Positions 50,089 to 61,399 are shown, numbered from the stretch's first letter. The stretch: 64,000 nt of DNA from Tomocerus qinae (GCA_020055645.1 CM034546.1:42284001-42348000); one strand, 5' to 3'. Numbers and translations are program-made. The notes: generated from the sequence alone by a model not told the origin.

Positions 50089-50494
50089 ATATATCGTCTG
50101 CTTAATGTTACAATGTAACTATGTAACAAGCCATTTATCATCGCTGCTACAAAGCAGGAAACAAAAAAGGACCTTTTTTGCCTTTTACCTTTTTTGCCTT
50201 TTTTATAAAAAAGGTAGGAGTAAGGTTTTAAAAAAGCAGTCCTTTTTTGCCTTTTTACCTTTTTTGATGTAGCAGCGTGCCCCATTTACTTCAACTTTAC
50301 ATGTAAATAAGGTAAAAAAGGTAAAACGGTAAAAAGGACTGCTTTTTTAGAAAAAGTAGTACTTTTTACCTTTTTTGTAAAAAAGGAGTACCTTTTTAGT
50401 TCCCTGCTACAAAGTAACATGCCATTTTATCATGATGGCTGCGACAAAGTAACAAACCACATCTCAGGAAACACTGTATCACTAACATTAAGCA
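50089..50494. mobile_element. TA-type MITE (family D) copy, truncated, with a nested MITE
   Basis: It begins ATATCGTCTGCTTAA like the complete copy at 59900. It shares the AACAAGCCATTTTATCAT and GCGACAAAGTAACAAACCAC blocks. The right end stops at TAACATTAAGC and lacks the terminal GACGATAT. Confidence 0.75.
50155..50406. mobile_element. hAT-type MITE (family E), 252 bp, nested
   Basis: It starts CAGGAAAC and ends GTTCCCTG, with the exact 8-bp duplication CTACAAAG (50147-50154 and 50407-50414). The interior is made of AAAAAAGG and CCTTTTTT runs on both strands. It sits inside the family D MITE, giving a clear order of insertion. Confidence 0.85.
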
Positions 50495-50689
50495 AAAAAA
50501 TCCGCATCAGCATTTGGAAAAAAATCTCACAAAGTCACCAAAAGCTCATTTTTAAATCAGAAAAATAAGATTCCCCCTCGGATTTTAGAAAAACGTACAA
50601 AATTGTATGAGTACAACCTAGGAATAAATATTTTTTAAGAATAAATAGTTAGTTATCCAGTACTTTTATTTAATTCTACAAAAAGATAT

Positions 50690-50880
50690 GCCAACTGCCA
50701 AAGGAATTTGTTGTTCTACCGTAATTGTGATTTTAACATGATTACTTTCCGTCAATCCGAATTGGAGACGGATTTTATCCTGTCTAACCAAAATGGCCAG
50801 CCATGGACCTTGGCAAAATCGGACTATAATAAAACCTTCTTCGGTCGTGATGAAGACCCGATCTTATTGTCTAAAGTTAT
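50690..50880 (+). pseudogene. IR fragment, N-terminal
   Basis: It matches the start of the IR S1 domain (RNCDFNMIT, TDFILSNQNGQPW, FFGRDEDP). There is no signal peptide, and the frame is lost after about 60 residues. Confidence 0.85.
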
Positions 50881-51229
50881 TTGGCGATCATAGTACTACT
50901 TCAATATTAGTTACGCGTATATCAGTGTCCCAAGTCGAGCATGAAGTATCCATTTCGTCCTTGTCTTCAATCTTTTTGCTCTCGGCGTCTGTCATAAAAT
51001 AAATTTGATTGTACCATAGTATCTCATTATGAATTACGAAAATCTTGGTTTGTAAAAATATACCAAAAAAACAACAAGAAAAGACATCTAGTTAGCCTAG
51101 AGACTTTACTAATTAAACAATTGCTAGGTTGCTACTACAGATTTAGTCTGTCAGTTCCATAGGCTATTTTGCATGCATTAGCTTTTACAGGAAATGACTC
51201 CGTATATCATTTTCAAAAATTGAAGTAAT

Positions 51230-51530
51230 ACTTTCTTTCATTCTAAAAAATTTTAAATTCTATCATGACTAGAAAATAAATAGGAAAATCCTATATTTCA
51301 AATTTGGGTTCGTACACATTACTTAGTGGCAATGGATGTAGGAGATTATTGAGGAACCTAACAAATATCCACAAATCTCACTTTAAGAAGGTCATCATCA
51401 TAATTGTCTATGCAAAGCGATTTTCTTGGAATTGGCAGTCGTAGACTACGACATAGCTATATAGGAGGAAACATCTACTCTACTCAAGGAAAGAAGACAG
51501 GAAAAATTTATCTGTTCAACAAGCAAGGGT
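51230..51530 (+). repeat. R1 repeat copy, diverged
   Basis: TTTCTTTCATTCTAAAAAAT to AGGAAAGAAGACAGGAAAAA. More diverged than the other copies. 50895-51229 shows no feature. Confidence 0.65.
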
Positions 51531-51727
51531 CAACCCACAGACAAAAAATCTCTTTATATAACATTTATTCAGATTATAGTGTCCAGGAGCGAAATGTTAG
51601 AAATCTTTTAAACTAGTTTGTTCTGTCGCCTTACAGGATTTCCATAACAGAGTAGCGAGTGTACCGTAATTGCCACAGGCCGTAAATACCGTAAATTATA
51701 TTTTTTTTCTAATTTGACTTTTTTATT

Positions 51728-51900
51728 GACAATATCCCATTCGAAACTGAAGCATAAAGAATCTTAGACATTGCCTATTAGTCTCTCCATGAAAAGCCAT
51801 ACTATTTTCATCGCTTGTGGATACTTTCTACTTGTATCTTTTATCACTCTTCTTCTGGAATGTTCGTGGCACTGTTGATTGAAGCTGAAAATGCATTTTT
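51728..51900 (+). pseudogene. IR fragment, TM3 region
   Basis: It matches the segment from SHSKLK through the last membrane helix (TTCTTCTGGAATGTTCGTGG) of the intact IR genes. It carries a stop (GAATCTTAGAC) and substitutions. It lies about 850 bp downstream of the N-terminal fragment, so the two may be remnants of one copy. Confidence 0.75.
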
Positions 51901-51914
51901 ATTTTCAAAAATTG

Positions 51915-52420
51915 AAAAGTCTTACTTGCTTTTCATCCTAAAAATGTAAATACTATGATGACTAGAAAAGGAATAGGAGATTCCTATCCTTTAATTCAAA
52001 CCTGGGTTCATGCAATTTACTTAGTGGCAATGAAGGTAGGAGAATGTTGAGGAACCTAACATAAATCCATAAACCCCACTTTAAGAAGGTATTAGATTAA
52101 ATTGTTTATGCAAAGTCATTTTCTTGGAGTTGGTAGCTGTAGACTATAATAACCAACACCAAGAAAACTTATATACGAGGAAACCAGCTAGTGTAGTCCA
52201 GCTCAACTCAGGGAAAGAAGACACGAAACATTTATTTGTTCAACAAGTGTATGATTACGTGCAAAGGATGCCTATACTATACCCAGAAGACGCATTCTGT
52301 TCTATACAGTTATAATATATCGTTTTGTGTTGTCTGACGTCGCTCCGGGCTCCGGTTTTCGTAGTATTGCAGCTTGATTTTGGCCATAAGGAGATGTTAG
52401 GTCAAGCAAAGACGAATCAT
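51915..52420 (+). repeat. R1 repeat copy
   Basis: It has the standard series from TTTCATCCTAAAAATGTAAA to CAAGCAAAGACGAATCATGC. Confidence 0.7.
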
Positions 52421-52879
52421 GCACGAAAGTGGTGCAAGGTGTAAATCGATATAATGTGCATATACTTGGGAAATTGACTAGTAGGCCTATACTTGACATA
52501 GTTGGTATTTAATTACGTTGCAAATGTTTTTACACAATTTACAGTCAGTACATGGGTATACTATACTCAAATATTGTCAAAACGTTGCAATCAGTAAGAA
52601 TACTAAAAAATTAATAATAATAAAAATAATGTCAATTTTGTTGTAATTAGTAGAAACAATTCGCTTTTATAATTTTTAAGAATGTCAATTTTGAAGTAAA
52701 TATTAAGCAATTTAATTTTGAGTGTTTTGTGTTTTATTTATTTTAAATAGTTATTTTATTATTTTACAATATTTAATTTTTTCTCATCAACCATCTCATA
52801 GTCCTTACTCATTGCTTATTAATTTTATTACCCTACACATTTCCATCTTCAAATTTATAAATTCGACACACTCTATGTA
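52421..52879. other. Intergenic AT-rich DNA
   Basis: Nothing recognised. Part (52690-52820) resembles 36330-36440 (TTTTACAATATTTAATTTTT, CATCTCATAGTCCTTACT). Confidence 0.5.
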
Positions 52880-53115
52880 ATCAATTGTAGGTATACATAC
52901 CTAATTACCAAGAAAAACTACATAAGAGGAAAACAGCTAGTTCTGCTCTACTCGGGGAAAGAATGCACGAAACATTTATTTGTTTAACAGAAGTATGATT
53001 ACGTGCTAAGGATATTGATACCCAGAAGACACATACTGTTCTATCTATATAACTAAATTGTGCTGTCGTTTCGTAATGTCTATGACTTCGCTCCGGGCTA
53101 AGGCCTTCGTGGTTA
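52880..53115 (+). repeat. R1 repeat copy, 3' truncated
   Basis: TACCAAGAAAAACTACATAA to GGCCTTCGTGGTTAAG. It then passes directly into the IR5 upstream region. Confidence 0.7.
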
Positions 53116-53149
53116 AGTCTAGTAATAGATTAATACATAAAATTTATAG

Positions 53150-53325
53150 CAGGCAGTTGAATGTCTCTTGTCGCCTTGTCCCTATTATAACTGCCAGCAT
53201 TGAATCCTTAGTTGGTGCCTCACTACTGCCTAGGCAAACTACAAGAGTGCTACGTTATCTAAAACTGAAAATTCTGTCTTTTACTTGGAATAGTGCAAAT
53301 ACAACTTAACAAAATCCGTGTAAAA
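53150..53325 (+). promoter_or_regulatory. Conserved upstream region of IR gene 5
   Basis: This copy has no insertion between the CTTGTCCCTATTATAACTGC block (53177-53196) and the start. It serves as the reference for the insertions seen upstream of IR2 and IR4. Confidence 0.6.
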
Positions 53326-55215
53326 ATGTATTTCATGCATCTAATTTTAGCATTTTTAATTTCTATAATTATAAACATCAACTGCTTTCGAAATTTGTCG
53401 TTCTATAGTAATTGTGATTTTAACATGATTACTTTCAATCAAACCGAATGGCAAACAGATTTTATTCTGTCTAACCAAAATGGCCAACCATGGACCTTGG
53501 CAACATCAGACTATGACCTAACTCTCTTCGGTCGTCATCAAGATAATCCACGGGATCTCTCTAGAAGTTTCTGCACTGTAAATATTATAATGGAAATATA
53601 TCATTTAGATCTAGTTTACCTTTTTGGGAAAGAGATAAATCGTCGCGATTCGATATTCATAAGCGTCATCGAAGATGAACTGAAAACGGATATTCTAAAG
53701 TGGGGACCACTTCTCATTCAAGTATTGGTAGCTCCTCTCTTTATATTTGCAATGAAAAATGTAAACGAATATACGATTTACACGACAATTCTCTATAATC
53801 CGAACAATGAGCCGTTATCTCTTCATCCAATTAAAACAGAAGACTCCGAAGAGGAATGGGAAAGTGTTTGGAATAGTTTAAACGGGAATCATCATGGCAT
53901 TCAAATTCCTACTATAAGAGCTGGATTTTTGTTCAAGGGTACTAAAAAACTACCAAAGGTTAAAATGCTGCCCTATTCAATGATAAAAAAATACCGTTTA
54001 CTTGAAAATTCAATGAGAGCTGTTGAATTGATGGCTGAAGGATTGAACTTCACTGCCATATATGCAAGGCGAACTGAAGACCAAGAAGTAGAACATTTAC
54101 GATGTGGATGTATTGCACTTTTAGGTTATCATCGAAACATTGTAGAATGGCATGAAACTCGTTTCATTGAATACTTTCAAGAGTTGATTCCATTTTACTG
54201 CGAAGCCAGCCCTCGATTGGTGGACATCCCTTTGACAGTTCTGATTCAAAATACATTTGATGATTATTGCTGGTGGCTGATATTTTCGCTATTCCCGATT
54301 TCATTTTATGCTTTAGGCTTTAGAATTTCTACTTTCTACAAGAAATTAGAGTTTATTTTTGTATCCACAATAGCCGTCCTTTTAAATCAGGATGTTTCCA
54401 ATAAAAGGAGAAACATTTTGTATTTGGTAATTGTGTCCATGGGATTTGTAATTGCTAATCTATATGAAACGTGGATAACAAGCGAGATTATTGCTCCCCC
54501 AGACAGAAAGCAATTTAAAGACTTTAAAGATCTCGTCGAAAATGGATTTAAATTGTTCCAGCAGACAGACAGATATCGGTATTTGCGCGAAGATGCAATC
54601 GAATTTTTCGAAAAATATAAAATTATGGACAAGATGAATTCAAGTGTCTTCAGATTTGATTGGGAATCCGATGCAACATCTGAACACATTAAAATGGACC
54701 ACACTACATTACGATGGAAAATGGTGACCAACGTCTCAATGAAACTATTTAGTTTATCTGACAGTGATTCGTCTGGGAGAATATTTACACCATCTGAAGG
54801 AATATGTATGACTACAAAGGAAACAGATCTGCTTTATCCAAAGGCTTATAAATTCATAGGTTGCTATCGTTATAAATTCCAATCATATTTCCAAGTCATG
54901 CAAGAGAGAGGTTTTCTAAAATATTTCAAGGAACAATACGATTTGGTTACTGATTTGAAAGATATAATATCCCTTTCAAAACTGAAGTATAAAGAATCTC
55001 AGACAACCCCTATTAATCTGATAATGAAAATCCACGCTATTTTCTTCGTTTGTGGATACTTTCTACTTGGATCATTCTTCATTTTTCTTCTGGAATGGCT
55101 GTGGCAGTGTAGATTAACGATCAAAATACACGCTATCAGTCTTATAAACATGCTAAAAACTGTTGCTAAAGATGTTCGAAGGGGATTTGGCGTATGCTTA
55201 CGGCGGACGACGTAA
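53326..55215 (+). CDS. Ionotropic receptor gene 5 (divergent IR), single exon, 629 aa
   Basis: ATG 53326 (MYFMHLILAFLISII) opens a signal peptide; an upstream GTG in frame is not used. S1 contains LNGNHHGIQIP and ELMAEGLNFTA. TM1, pore loop, TM2, S2, TM3 and basic tail follow as in IR2. The frame is intact, and an AATAAA follows near 55290. S2 is the most divergent part: residues after LFQQTDRYRYLREDAIEFFEKYKI and around DSDSSGRIFTPSEG differ from both other genes. The TM1-TM2 block is nearly the same at the DNA level. This suggests the ligand-binding halves diverge while the channel core is held constant. Ligand unknown. Confidence 0.85.
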   Translation: MYFMHLILAFLISIIININCFRNLSFYSNCDFNMITFNQTEWQTDFILSNQNGQPWTLATSDYDLTLFGRHQDNPRDLSRSFCTVNIIMEIYHLDLVYLFGKEINRRDSIFISVIEDELKTDILKWGPLLIQVLVAPLFIFAMKNVNEYTIYTTILYNPNNEPLSLHPIKTEDSEEEWESVWNSLNGNHHGIQIPTIRAGFLFKGTKKLPKVKMLPYSMIKKYRLLENSMRAVELMAEGLNFTAIYARRTEDQEVEHLRCGCIALLGYHRNIVEWHETRFIEYFQELIPFYCEASPRLVDIPLTVLIQNTFDDYCWWLIFSLFPISFYALGFRISTFYKKLEFIFVSTIAVLLNQDVSNKRRNILYLVIVSMGFVIANLYETWITSEIIAPPDRKQFKDFKDLVENGFKLFQQTDRYRYLREDAIEFFEKYKIMDKMNSSVFRFDWESDATSEHIKMDHTTLRWKMVTNVSMKLFSLSDSDSSGRIFTPSEGICMTTKETDLLYPKAYKFIGCYRYKFQSYFQVMQERGFLKYFKEQYDLVTDLKDIISLSKLKYKESQTTPINLIMKIHAIFFVCGYFLLGSFFIFLLEWLWQCRLTIKIHAISLINMLKTVAKDVRRGFGVCLRRTT

Positions 55216-56774
55216 TTATTGACTTGAATGAAACCATTTCCATCTTTAAGGATGGAATTATCCTCCCTCAACTTTTAATTTTGTATAGCAAATAAATGGC
55301 CTAATAGTTCCCTTTGGGCTTTTTTACATAAACAGGGGTTTGAATTCCAGAGATTTGTCACGGAAATTTCCTTTCTCGGAATTAACATTATTTCCGGCAC
55401 AGAATTTTTTTTTATTATTTCATCATCACTTTAAAACGAACCATCATTGTATGTAATAAAATTTAAAATTTTAGTACTGATCCTAAAGGCTTATTAACAT
55501 CCGGTTTTTTAAATAGCGTTTTGATGAGTCTTTTTACCTTCATACAACCATATATCTCTCTATTTGCTTGGGTGTGGAACCAAAATATTGAAAGTCATTT
55601 AGTAGAATGATTGGTAGAATGCAAAAATAAATGTTCGAATACCGAATATACAAAATGATAGGATGCAAATTCTGTCATAATAGCACTTAGTCAGTCTTGT
55701 TAGCAATCATATTAACAATTATTTCGGTCATTGTGGTAAAGCATTTATTTGTGAGTGTAAGCAGACCAGTTATGTATATGTTAACGGAAATAAGTAAATT
55801 CAGTCATTAAGCTTAATGCATAGGCATTAAGCCTGGTGGTGGCGAAAAGATGGTTAACCCTACAGTAACCTGTACCGAGGAGTTGGCAATAGGCCCGTTT
55901 TTGCGGCCTGCGCCCTGGACGGCATATCTTATCTATAGTATGTCGTCCACCTCTATAACAGAACAGAACAGAACAGAGGGGTGACTGCGATGACTTATAT
56001 AATAAACCTAACATAATAAATTTTATAGATTGTTGATAGTAATTTTTGTCAGTTTGGTTATGTAGCTTTATTTAGGCTATGTTTGTTATTTACCCACTGC
56101 GGGTCTCCCTACCTACAAAATCACCACCCCAATTCGACTCCAAATCGCCCAAAACGAAAAAATGCGAAATATAAATTTTCAGCATTTTTAGTGGACTTTT
56201 TTATAAAACCAATTACCCCTTTTAGCGCTACTCTTTAATCGCAATTAAAGATGTACTATGCACCTGCGTAATGTGCATAGCAACCAGGGACTATCAAAAT
56301 ACATGTTAAAACATGTTTTACATTTTGCTTAATTCCTCCCGACAAAATCATTTGATTTTTAACCGGCTTGAATTTTTGCAATCGTGAAATATACAGACAC
56401 AAAAAGTTGGATTTTGGGATTTTGGTTGGTGCAATTTTTGCCGAATACCATTGATGATATTCCAGATAGTATTCGACAATATCACTTCCCTTCTATTGGC
56501 ATACTAATCAGCATTAAAAAATTATGTGCCAAGAATATGCTGGAGAATTTTTGATATTAAAATCAAACTTATGGTAGTTGGCTATTAATACTTGAAAGTC
56601 AACAAAAATGAATTAATATTTGTCAAACGCAATACTACAATAAGAAAAAATAATAATTACCTTTAATGTACCCACAAAAAAGTATTGAAATTATTTTCGT
56701 GATAAAAAATGTGAATTGTATACTAATAGAGAAAGTAGCATTTTATTACGACTCAATGAATATGTTTTTGCATT
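55216..56774. other. IR5 3' flank and intergenic DNA
   Basis: 55216-55720 is the usual IR 3' flank. Beyond that there is a small CAGAACAGAACAGAACAGAG run near 55960 and otherwise plain AT-rich DNA. No credible gene. Confidence 0.6.
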
Positions 56775-57527
56775 TCATTTAGCACAATTCTGCTTATGAT
56801 CCTTTTTCCATGCTTTCACTTGGCAACTTTTAGAGCAATAGAATACACTTTTGCATTGTCCACAGGTTTTGAATTTTACGGAATAATTTTCAACTTCGTA
56901 ACATTCAATACCATTGCAAATCCGCCTCGAATCGTTGATATTACAATATTGTGGTGGTGTTGGTGCGATACCCGGGATGTTTCCAAGCAAGAAAGCAAGA
57001 TTATTAGGAAGTGATGAATTTTTGAAGCGTCGAACAATTATGCATTTAGCTTGTGATGAAAGCAGAGTCCCACACATAGGACTACTCCAGTCAGTATATA
57101 ATGCTATTTCTTTCAAAATACGAAGAGTGTTGATGTTGATACGTACAATATCTTCAGGAAGTGTATCTTCACTCAAATAGTCGAGTATAAGTTGGAGTCC
57201 CAACCAATAATCTGGACACAGTTTCCATCCGATGCAAATTGCAGAACAAAATACATCCAGTTCATCAACAATATCAACACAATGCATTTTCACTCTTTTT
57301 GGTCTATCTTTCAAGTCAAATAATATTTTCTCATACTTGCTAGTTACAAATTGTAAACGTTGTCGCCGATCAAGTTGGATAACAGAGGGAATTGCCTTTT
57401 CATACATTTTCCGATCCAGGAAAAATTTGGTCCATCCATCCATATACTTTGGAGTAAATACGTCCGAAAGTATTTTTTGGATGTATTCGTCAGTACTGTC
57501 ACCCATTTCTAAGAATCCAAATGTTTT
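56775..57527 (-). CDS. MYND zinc finger protein, last exon
   Basis: The frame encodes about 250 residues ending in a MYND finger. The Cys of CNGIEC come first, then CGQCKSVFYCSKSCQVKAW, then HKQNC. MYND domains bind Pro-rich peptides in protein partners. The N-terminal 200 residues are helical, leucine-rich and of no family I recognise. On the minus strand TTTTTTCTACAG lies directly before 57527 and is a strong splice acceptor. The open frame upstream to 57572 is therefore probably intron. Translation could also start at the ATG at 57506. On the minus strand an AATAAA lies about 30 bp after the stop. Upstream exons are not identified. A related but broken stretch lies at 57694-57915. Confidence 0.75.
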   Translation of the reverse strand, partial: KTFGFLEMGDSTDEYIQKILSDVFTPKYMDGWTKFFLDRKMYEKAIPSVIQLDRRQRLQFVTSKYEKILFDLKDRPKRVKMHCVDIVDELDVFCSAICIGWKLCPDYWLGLQLILDYLSEDTLPEDIVRININTLRILKEIALYTDWSSPMCGTLLSSQAKCIIVRRFKNSSLPNNLAFLLGNIPGIAPTPPQYCNINDSRRICNGIECYEVENYSVKFKTCGQCKSVFYCSKSCQVKAWKKDHKQNCAK

Positions 57528-57693
57528 CTGTAGAAAAAATACATTATTAATTTCCATTATTATAACTCTCATTCATTATTGTCATCGATATAATCCTACT
57601 GACTGGTCAAAAAATATATTTCTACCATTTCTATGTCTATACATTTAAGAGGCACATTAGCAAATGTCCAAAGCGTTCCACTGGAAGCTGAGG

Positions 57694-57915
57694 TTAAGCT
57701 ACGTAGCCTGCTGAACAATGTTTGGATGGGTTACGAGTATACCACAGCCAGGTTGTACCAAAAAGTTTGATTAGACTGTTTAAGTCTAATTTTTTAAATA
57801 ACAACTCAGTCCATCCTTGACTAAAAATCCTAGCGCTGCAATAACAATGTAAATAGGTATCTGAATAGTGTGAATAGTTAACGAAAGGTTGTGCAGTTTG
57901 TACCAGTTTATTCAA
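57694..57915 (-). pseudogene. Possible fragment related to the MYND gene N-terminal region
   Basis: The minus-strand frame contains IFSQGWTELLFKKLDLNSLI. Part of it parallels VFTPKYMDGWTKFFLDRKMY near the start of the MYND exon. No MYND finger is attached and the frame ends after 73 codons. It may be a decayed duplicate or an upstream exon. Low confidence. Confidence 0.35.
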
Positions 57916-59369
57916 TCATTTTGATTTGTATACAAATTGCGGTAATACGTGTATATCAATAATAGGTATACATCTAGAAATTTGTCTAACTGGAGCACAT
58001 CAAAATTTGTTGCCAAAAATATAAAATTCCAACTCGAAAAACTTTTCGGTTTTTAACGCTTTTGGAAAGAAAATCCACGTTTCAAGGAAGACAGTGTCCC
58101 CTATAATCTTGCTAATCAATGGATATCTCAACAGATGTGTTCATAAGTATGCTTTCTTCTGTTAATTCTATTTCTACCACATTCTTGATAATAAGGTACT
58201 ATCATTTAATTACCAAACAAAAATAACTAATTCAAGGCAATATGTCACAATAAATAATGTGACACTTAGCAGTATAGTTAAAATTTTCAAAAAAAAGTAG
58301 ACAGTTTAGAAAATCGCTTATATGAAAGACAGTTCATAAAAATACATCATTTTTGCTGTGACAAGTCATAAGTATAAACGGTATATTTTATAATAATATG
58401 ATTGGAAGAAAATGAAATAATAAAATAATATTAAAAGCTGAAATTTGAACCTTTAGCCGATGTGATTTTCTCCTTTTTGGATCTTCAATTTTCTCGATTT
58501 AGATCCGAAGCAGCGAAGCAGGAACAATCAAAGATTGAGTTTGTAGTGATAAGTGTGATGATGGCCGAGATACTGCCAATCAAGGGTGTACACAGAACAT
58601 AAATTTAGGGGTTGCTGAATATGAGACAAAAAATTTCAAACAAAACAAAATAATAATTGTTATTAAATTTTGTGAAAATTTCGTGTGTGCTTTGAAGAAC
58701 TTTTAGTACCCCGCTCAAATACACTACCAAAATAGCGCAGATTCAGAGTAGTAAAACAAATATTGCAATTACAGAGGTTTTTACTCCAGCGTTGAACATA
58801 ATGCCTATACTTTCATATGCATAACTACATACATCCACGCATGCAAATATTGTGCAACTTAATGCTATGTATGTCCTTTGTGTATGCAAGAATTTCCTTT
58901 TGCTCAGAGTACGTATACATATGTACTATATGTACAAAGGAAATGTAATAAAAGAACTCGCTGACGCTGAGACATTACTTTTATTGTCCTTTAATCGAGT
59001 CATCAAAAAATAGTTTCATGTCATGGTTGAAAATGATACTTTATTCCAAATGGTCAAAATCTTCTGATTATCAAAAAAGCAGTCAAATTGGTCAATAAAA
59101 ACATTCGAATGAATTGGATTATTTGGCATATTTTTACAGCATAAAGCATTGGAAAATACTTGAAAAGATGTCATACATTTATGTTTCCAAAATCCTGAGG
59201 TTTTAATTTGACTAAAACGAAGAAATATCTTCAATTACTATGCAGATATAGCAAACACTGGATTTTGGATTTTAGTATTCCCCGTAGAAAGTATACCAAG
59301 GATTATAAGCATGCTCATAATATAAGAATTCATTTTGCTGGCATATAGGCAGGTCACATAAACAAAACA
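57916..59369. other. Intergenic AT-rich DNA, no gene recognised
   Basis: Only short frames without domain features. A few ATGTATGTAC-like runs near 58800-58940. Confidence 0.55.
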
Positions 59370-59890
59370 GCTCACGTGAATTCAAAACCCATGGCTTTAG
59401 AATCGATCCAAATTAATGGTATAAAGAATGTCTTAAATTCCATTATCAACGAAAATCGAGCTTGAAAAAATCCCAAAATTTATGGGTCCCTTTCCCCTTC
59501 TACATGTTAGGGGTCTTTAAACTTATGATGCAATTTATATTACACCCGAAATTCAATTTTTTCGAATACTCTTTTTGACGATGATTGCATACTGTTTTTC
59601 GAAATTTTGGTAGTCGTTTTAGGCTGCGTTGTCGGTATTCAAAAGACAATTCCCTGTCTAATGTCGCTAGTCTCAGTCTTATGACCATACCGTTTTAGAG
59701 ATATCTCGACTTTCTAGTTTAAAGTAATTTACATCATACGTTTATAAAGTTCCCCCAGCCTGTGGAAGTGACCCAAAAATTTTGGGGTTTTTTCGAGCTC
59801 TATTTTCGTTGATAATGGAATTTAACACATGCTTTAATGCCATATTTTGGACCAATTCTAAAGCCATGCACATGAGTGTTGACCCCGAAT
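59370..59890. repeat. Fold-back element with arms of about 130 bp
   Basis: 59380-59510 is the inverse of about 59745-59885, allowing for substitutions. Shared blocks are CATGGCTTTAGAATCGATCC versus the inverse of GGACCAATTCTAAAGCCATG, and TTCCATTATCAACGAAAAT versus ATTTTCGTTGATAATGGAA. The whole could form a long hairpin with a loop of about 230 bases. It looks like an inverted-repeat MITE; ends and target duplication not fixed. Confidence 0.75.
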
Positions 59891-59899
59891 CATTTAATA

Positions 59900-60582
59900 A
59901 TATCGTCTGCTTAACATTACAAAGTAACAAGCCATTTTATCATTAAATACTGCGACAAGGTAACAAACCACTGTTTCAAGAGATGTGGTTTGTTATACCT
60001 TGTCGCAGTCATAAAATGGCTTGTTACTTTGTAGCAGCCATGATAAAATAGCTTGTTACTTAGTAATGTTAAGGCTACCTCGATGATACGGTTGCTTAGC
60101 GACGAGCAGAAATGAGTAATTTTACTACGGGGTGCTAGATTATAAATAAACCCAGTCAGTGGAACGTAACGTAATTTCAAATTGGTACCCTTCCTCCCCG
60201 TAGTAAAAATTGGCACAATCTAGTGGTACCGTAAGGAGAGGTGTTGGAAAGACGCAAAACATTGACACATCCAGCTTGGGGCAACCGATTTCAAAATGTA
60301 GTACCTCAAAAAATAGGGCACTAAATTCTGCGTGTCTCCTGATTTTTTTTTATTTTTTCATAGAACAGATAAAGAGACGGGTTTGTCAAACTGCAATGTA
60401 TTTCTCCCACTCCAAAAACTAATAAATTTTGAAAAATGTAGGGACTTTTAGGGAAATAAAGCCACAATGCCCCCTCCAAAAATATGTGATACATGTTTTA
60501 AAAAATATGACAAATTTTTATTCCCCACGGGGGTGTTATCAAAGGTTTGCGCATCGTCGAGTCAGCCTTAAGCAGACGATAT
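59900..60582. mobile_element. TA-type MITE (family D), complete, 683 bp
   Basis: The ends ATATCGTCTGCTTAA and TTAAGCAGACGATAT are exact inverses. The flanks are TA on both sides (59898-59899 and 60583-60584), fitting Tc1/mariner-type insertion. Near the left end is a second, internal palindrome around 59940-60040 (GGTTTGTTATACCTTGTCGC and its inverse). No transposase. It lies about 160 bp upstream of the ZAD zinc finger start. Confidence 0.85.
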
Positions 60583-60744
60583 TATACGCACTCATAATCT
60601 TAGTTTTGGGGCTAAGCAAAATCTTTTCTATGTATTCCGTGCACAATCTGAAGGAAAAACCCCGCGCGTATTCCAAATCAAACCGATACAGCTGAAGTCA
60701 ACGAAGGTTTTTGATGTATAAACAATTAAACGAAAATTTACATT

Positions 60745-61324
60745 ATGTATTCAAAATCAATCTGTTTTCTGTGTTCAAACGAGTTTTTACAAGAAAACTC
60801 ACATAATAATCATCCAAAATTATCTCAACTTTGTTGCAAATATTTACATTTCGCATTCAACGATGAAACAACCAAATCAAATCATGATTTGTCGTTCTGT
60901 CCAAAGTGTTTCGAATCAGCTATTGAATTAGTTCATTTAAGCGAACAGGTAGAATATTATCAAAGAAGAATCTCAGAATTAGTTTCGTCATTAGAAATTC
61001 TTCATTGCAGTTGGAAAATTGTGGATACTGATCCTAAAATAGATACAAAAGACTTTCACTCGGGGAAGGAATTGACGAATTGTTATGATAAAAGCCAACA
61101 TATTACGTCCACAAGTATTTTCGCTGACAATTTTGACGATTCAATCCCACAATATCCAGTGTTTCCTAACGATGAAAATAACGAAGATATAACAACGGAA
61201 GAATTTAAATATGAAACAAACGATGAACTTCATTTCAATCTTGACGCTGACACTGTCAATATCAAACCCAATAGCTTCCATTCTGTGGCTGAAAATACAC
61301 GATGTCCAACAGTAAAACTTCGAA
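60745..61324 (+). CDS. ZAD-C2H2 zinc finger gene, exon 1 (ZAD domain)
   Basis: ATG 60745 (MYSKSICFLC) opens a zinc-finger-associated domain. Its first Cys pair is CFLC, the second is CPKC at about residue 53, and a helix follows (FESAIELVHLSEQVEYY). ZAD domains dimerise arthropod transcription factors. An acidic linker follows. The donor GTACGA after 61324 leaves one base of a split codon. This fits the phase of the exon starting at 61400. Reading on to the stop at 61365 gives only a short tail, so splicing is more likely. The three exons together give a protein of about 516 residues. Confidence 0.75.
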
Positions 61325-61399
61325 GTACGATAATAGAAATACTAGTTAGTTTCGCAAAATATTAATAGTTTAATTTTTTATTATTTGCGTTTTATATAG

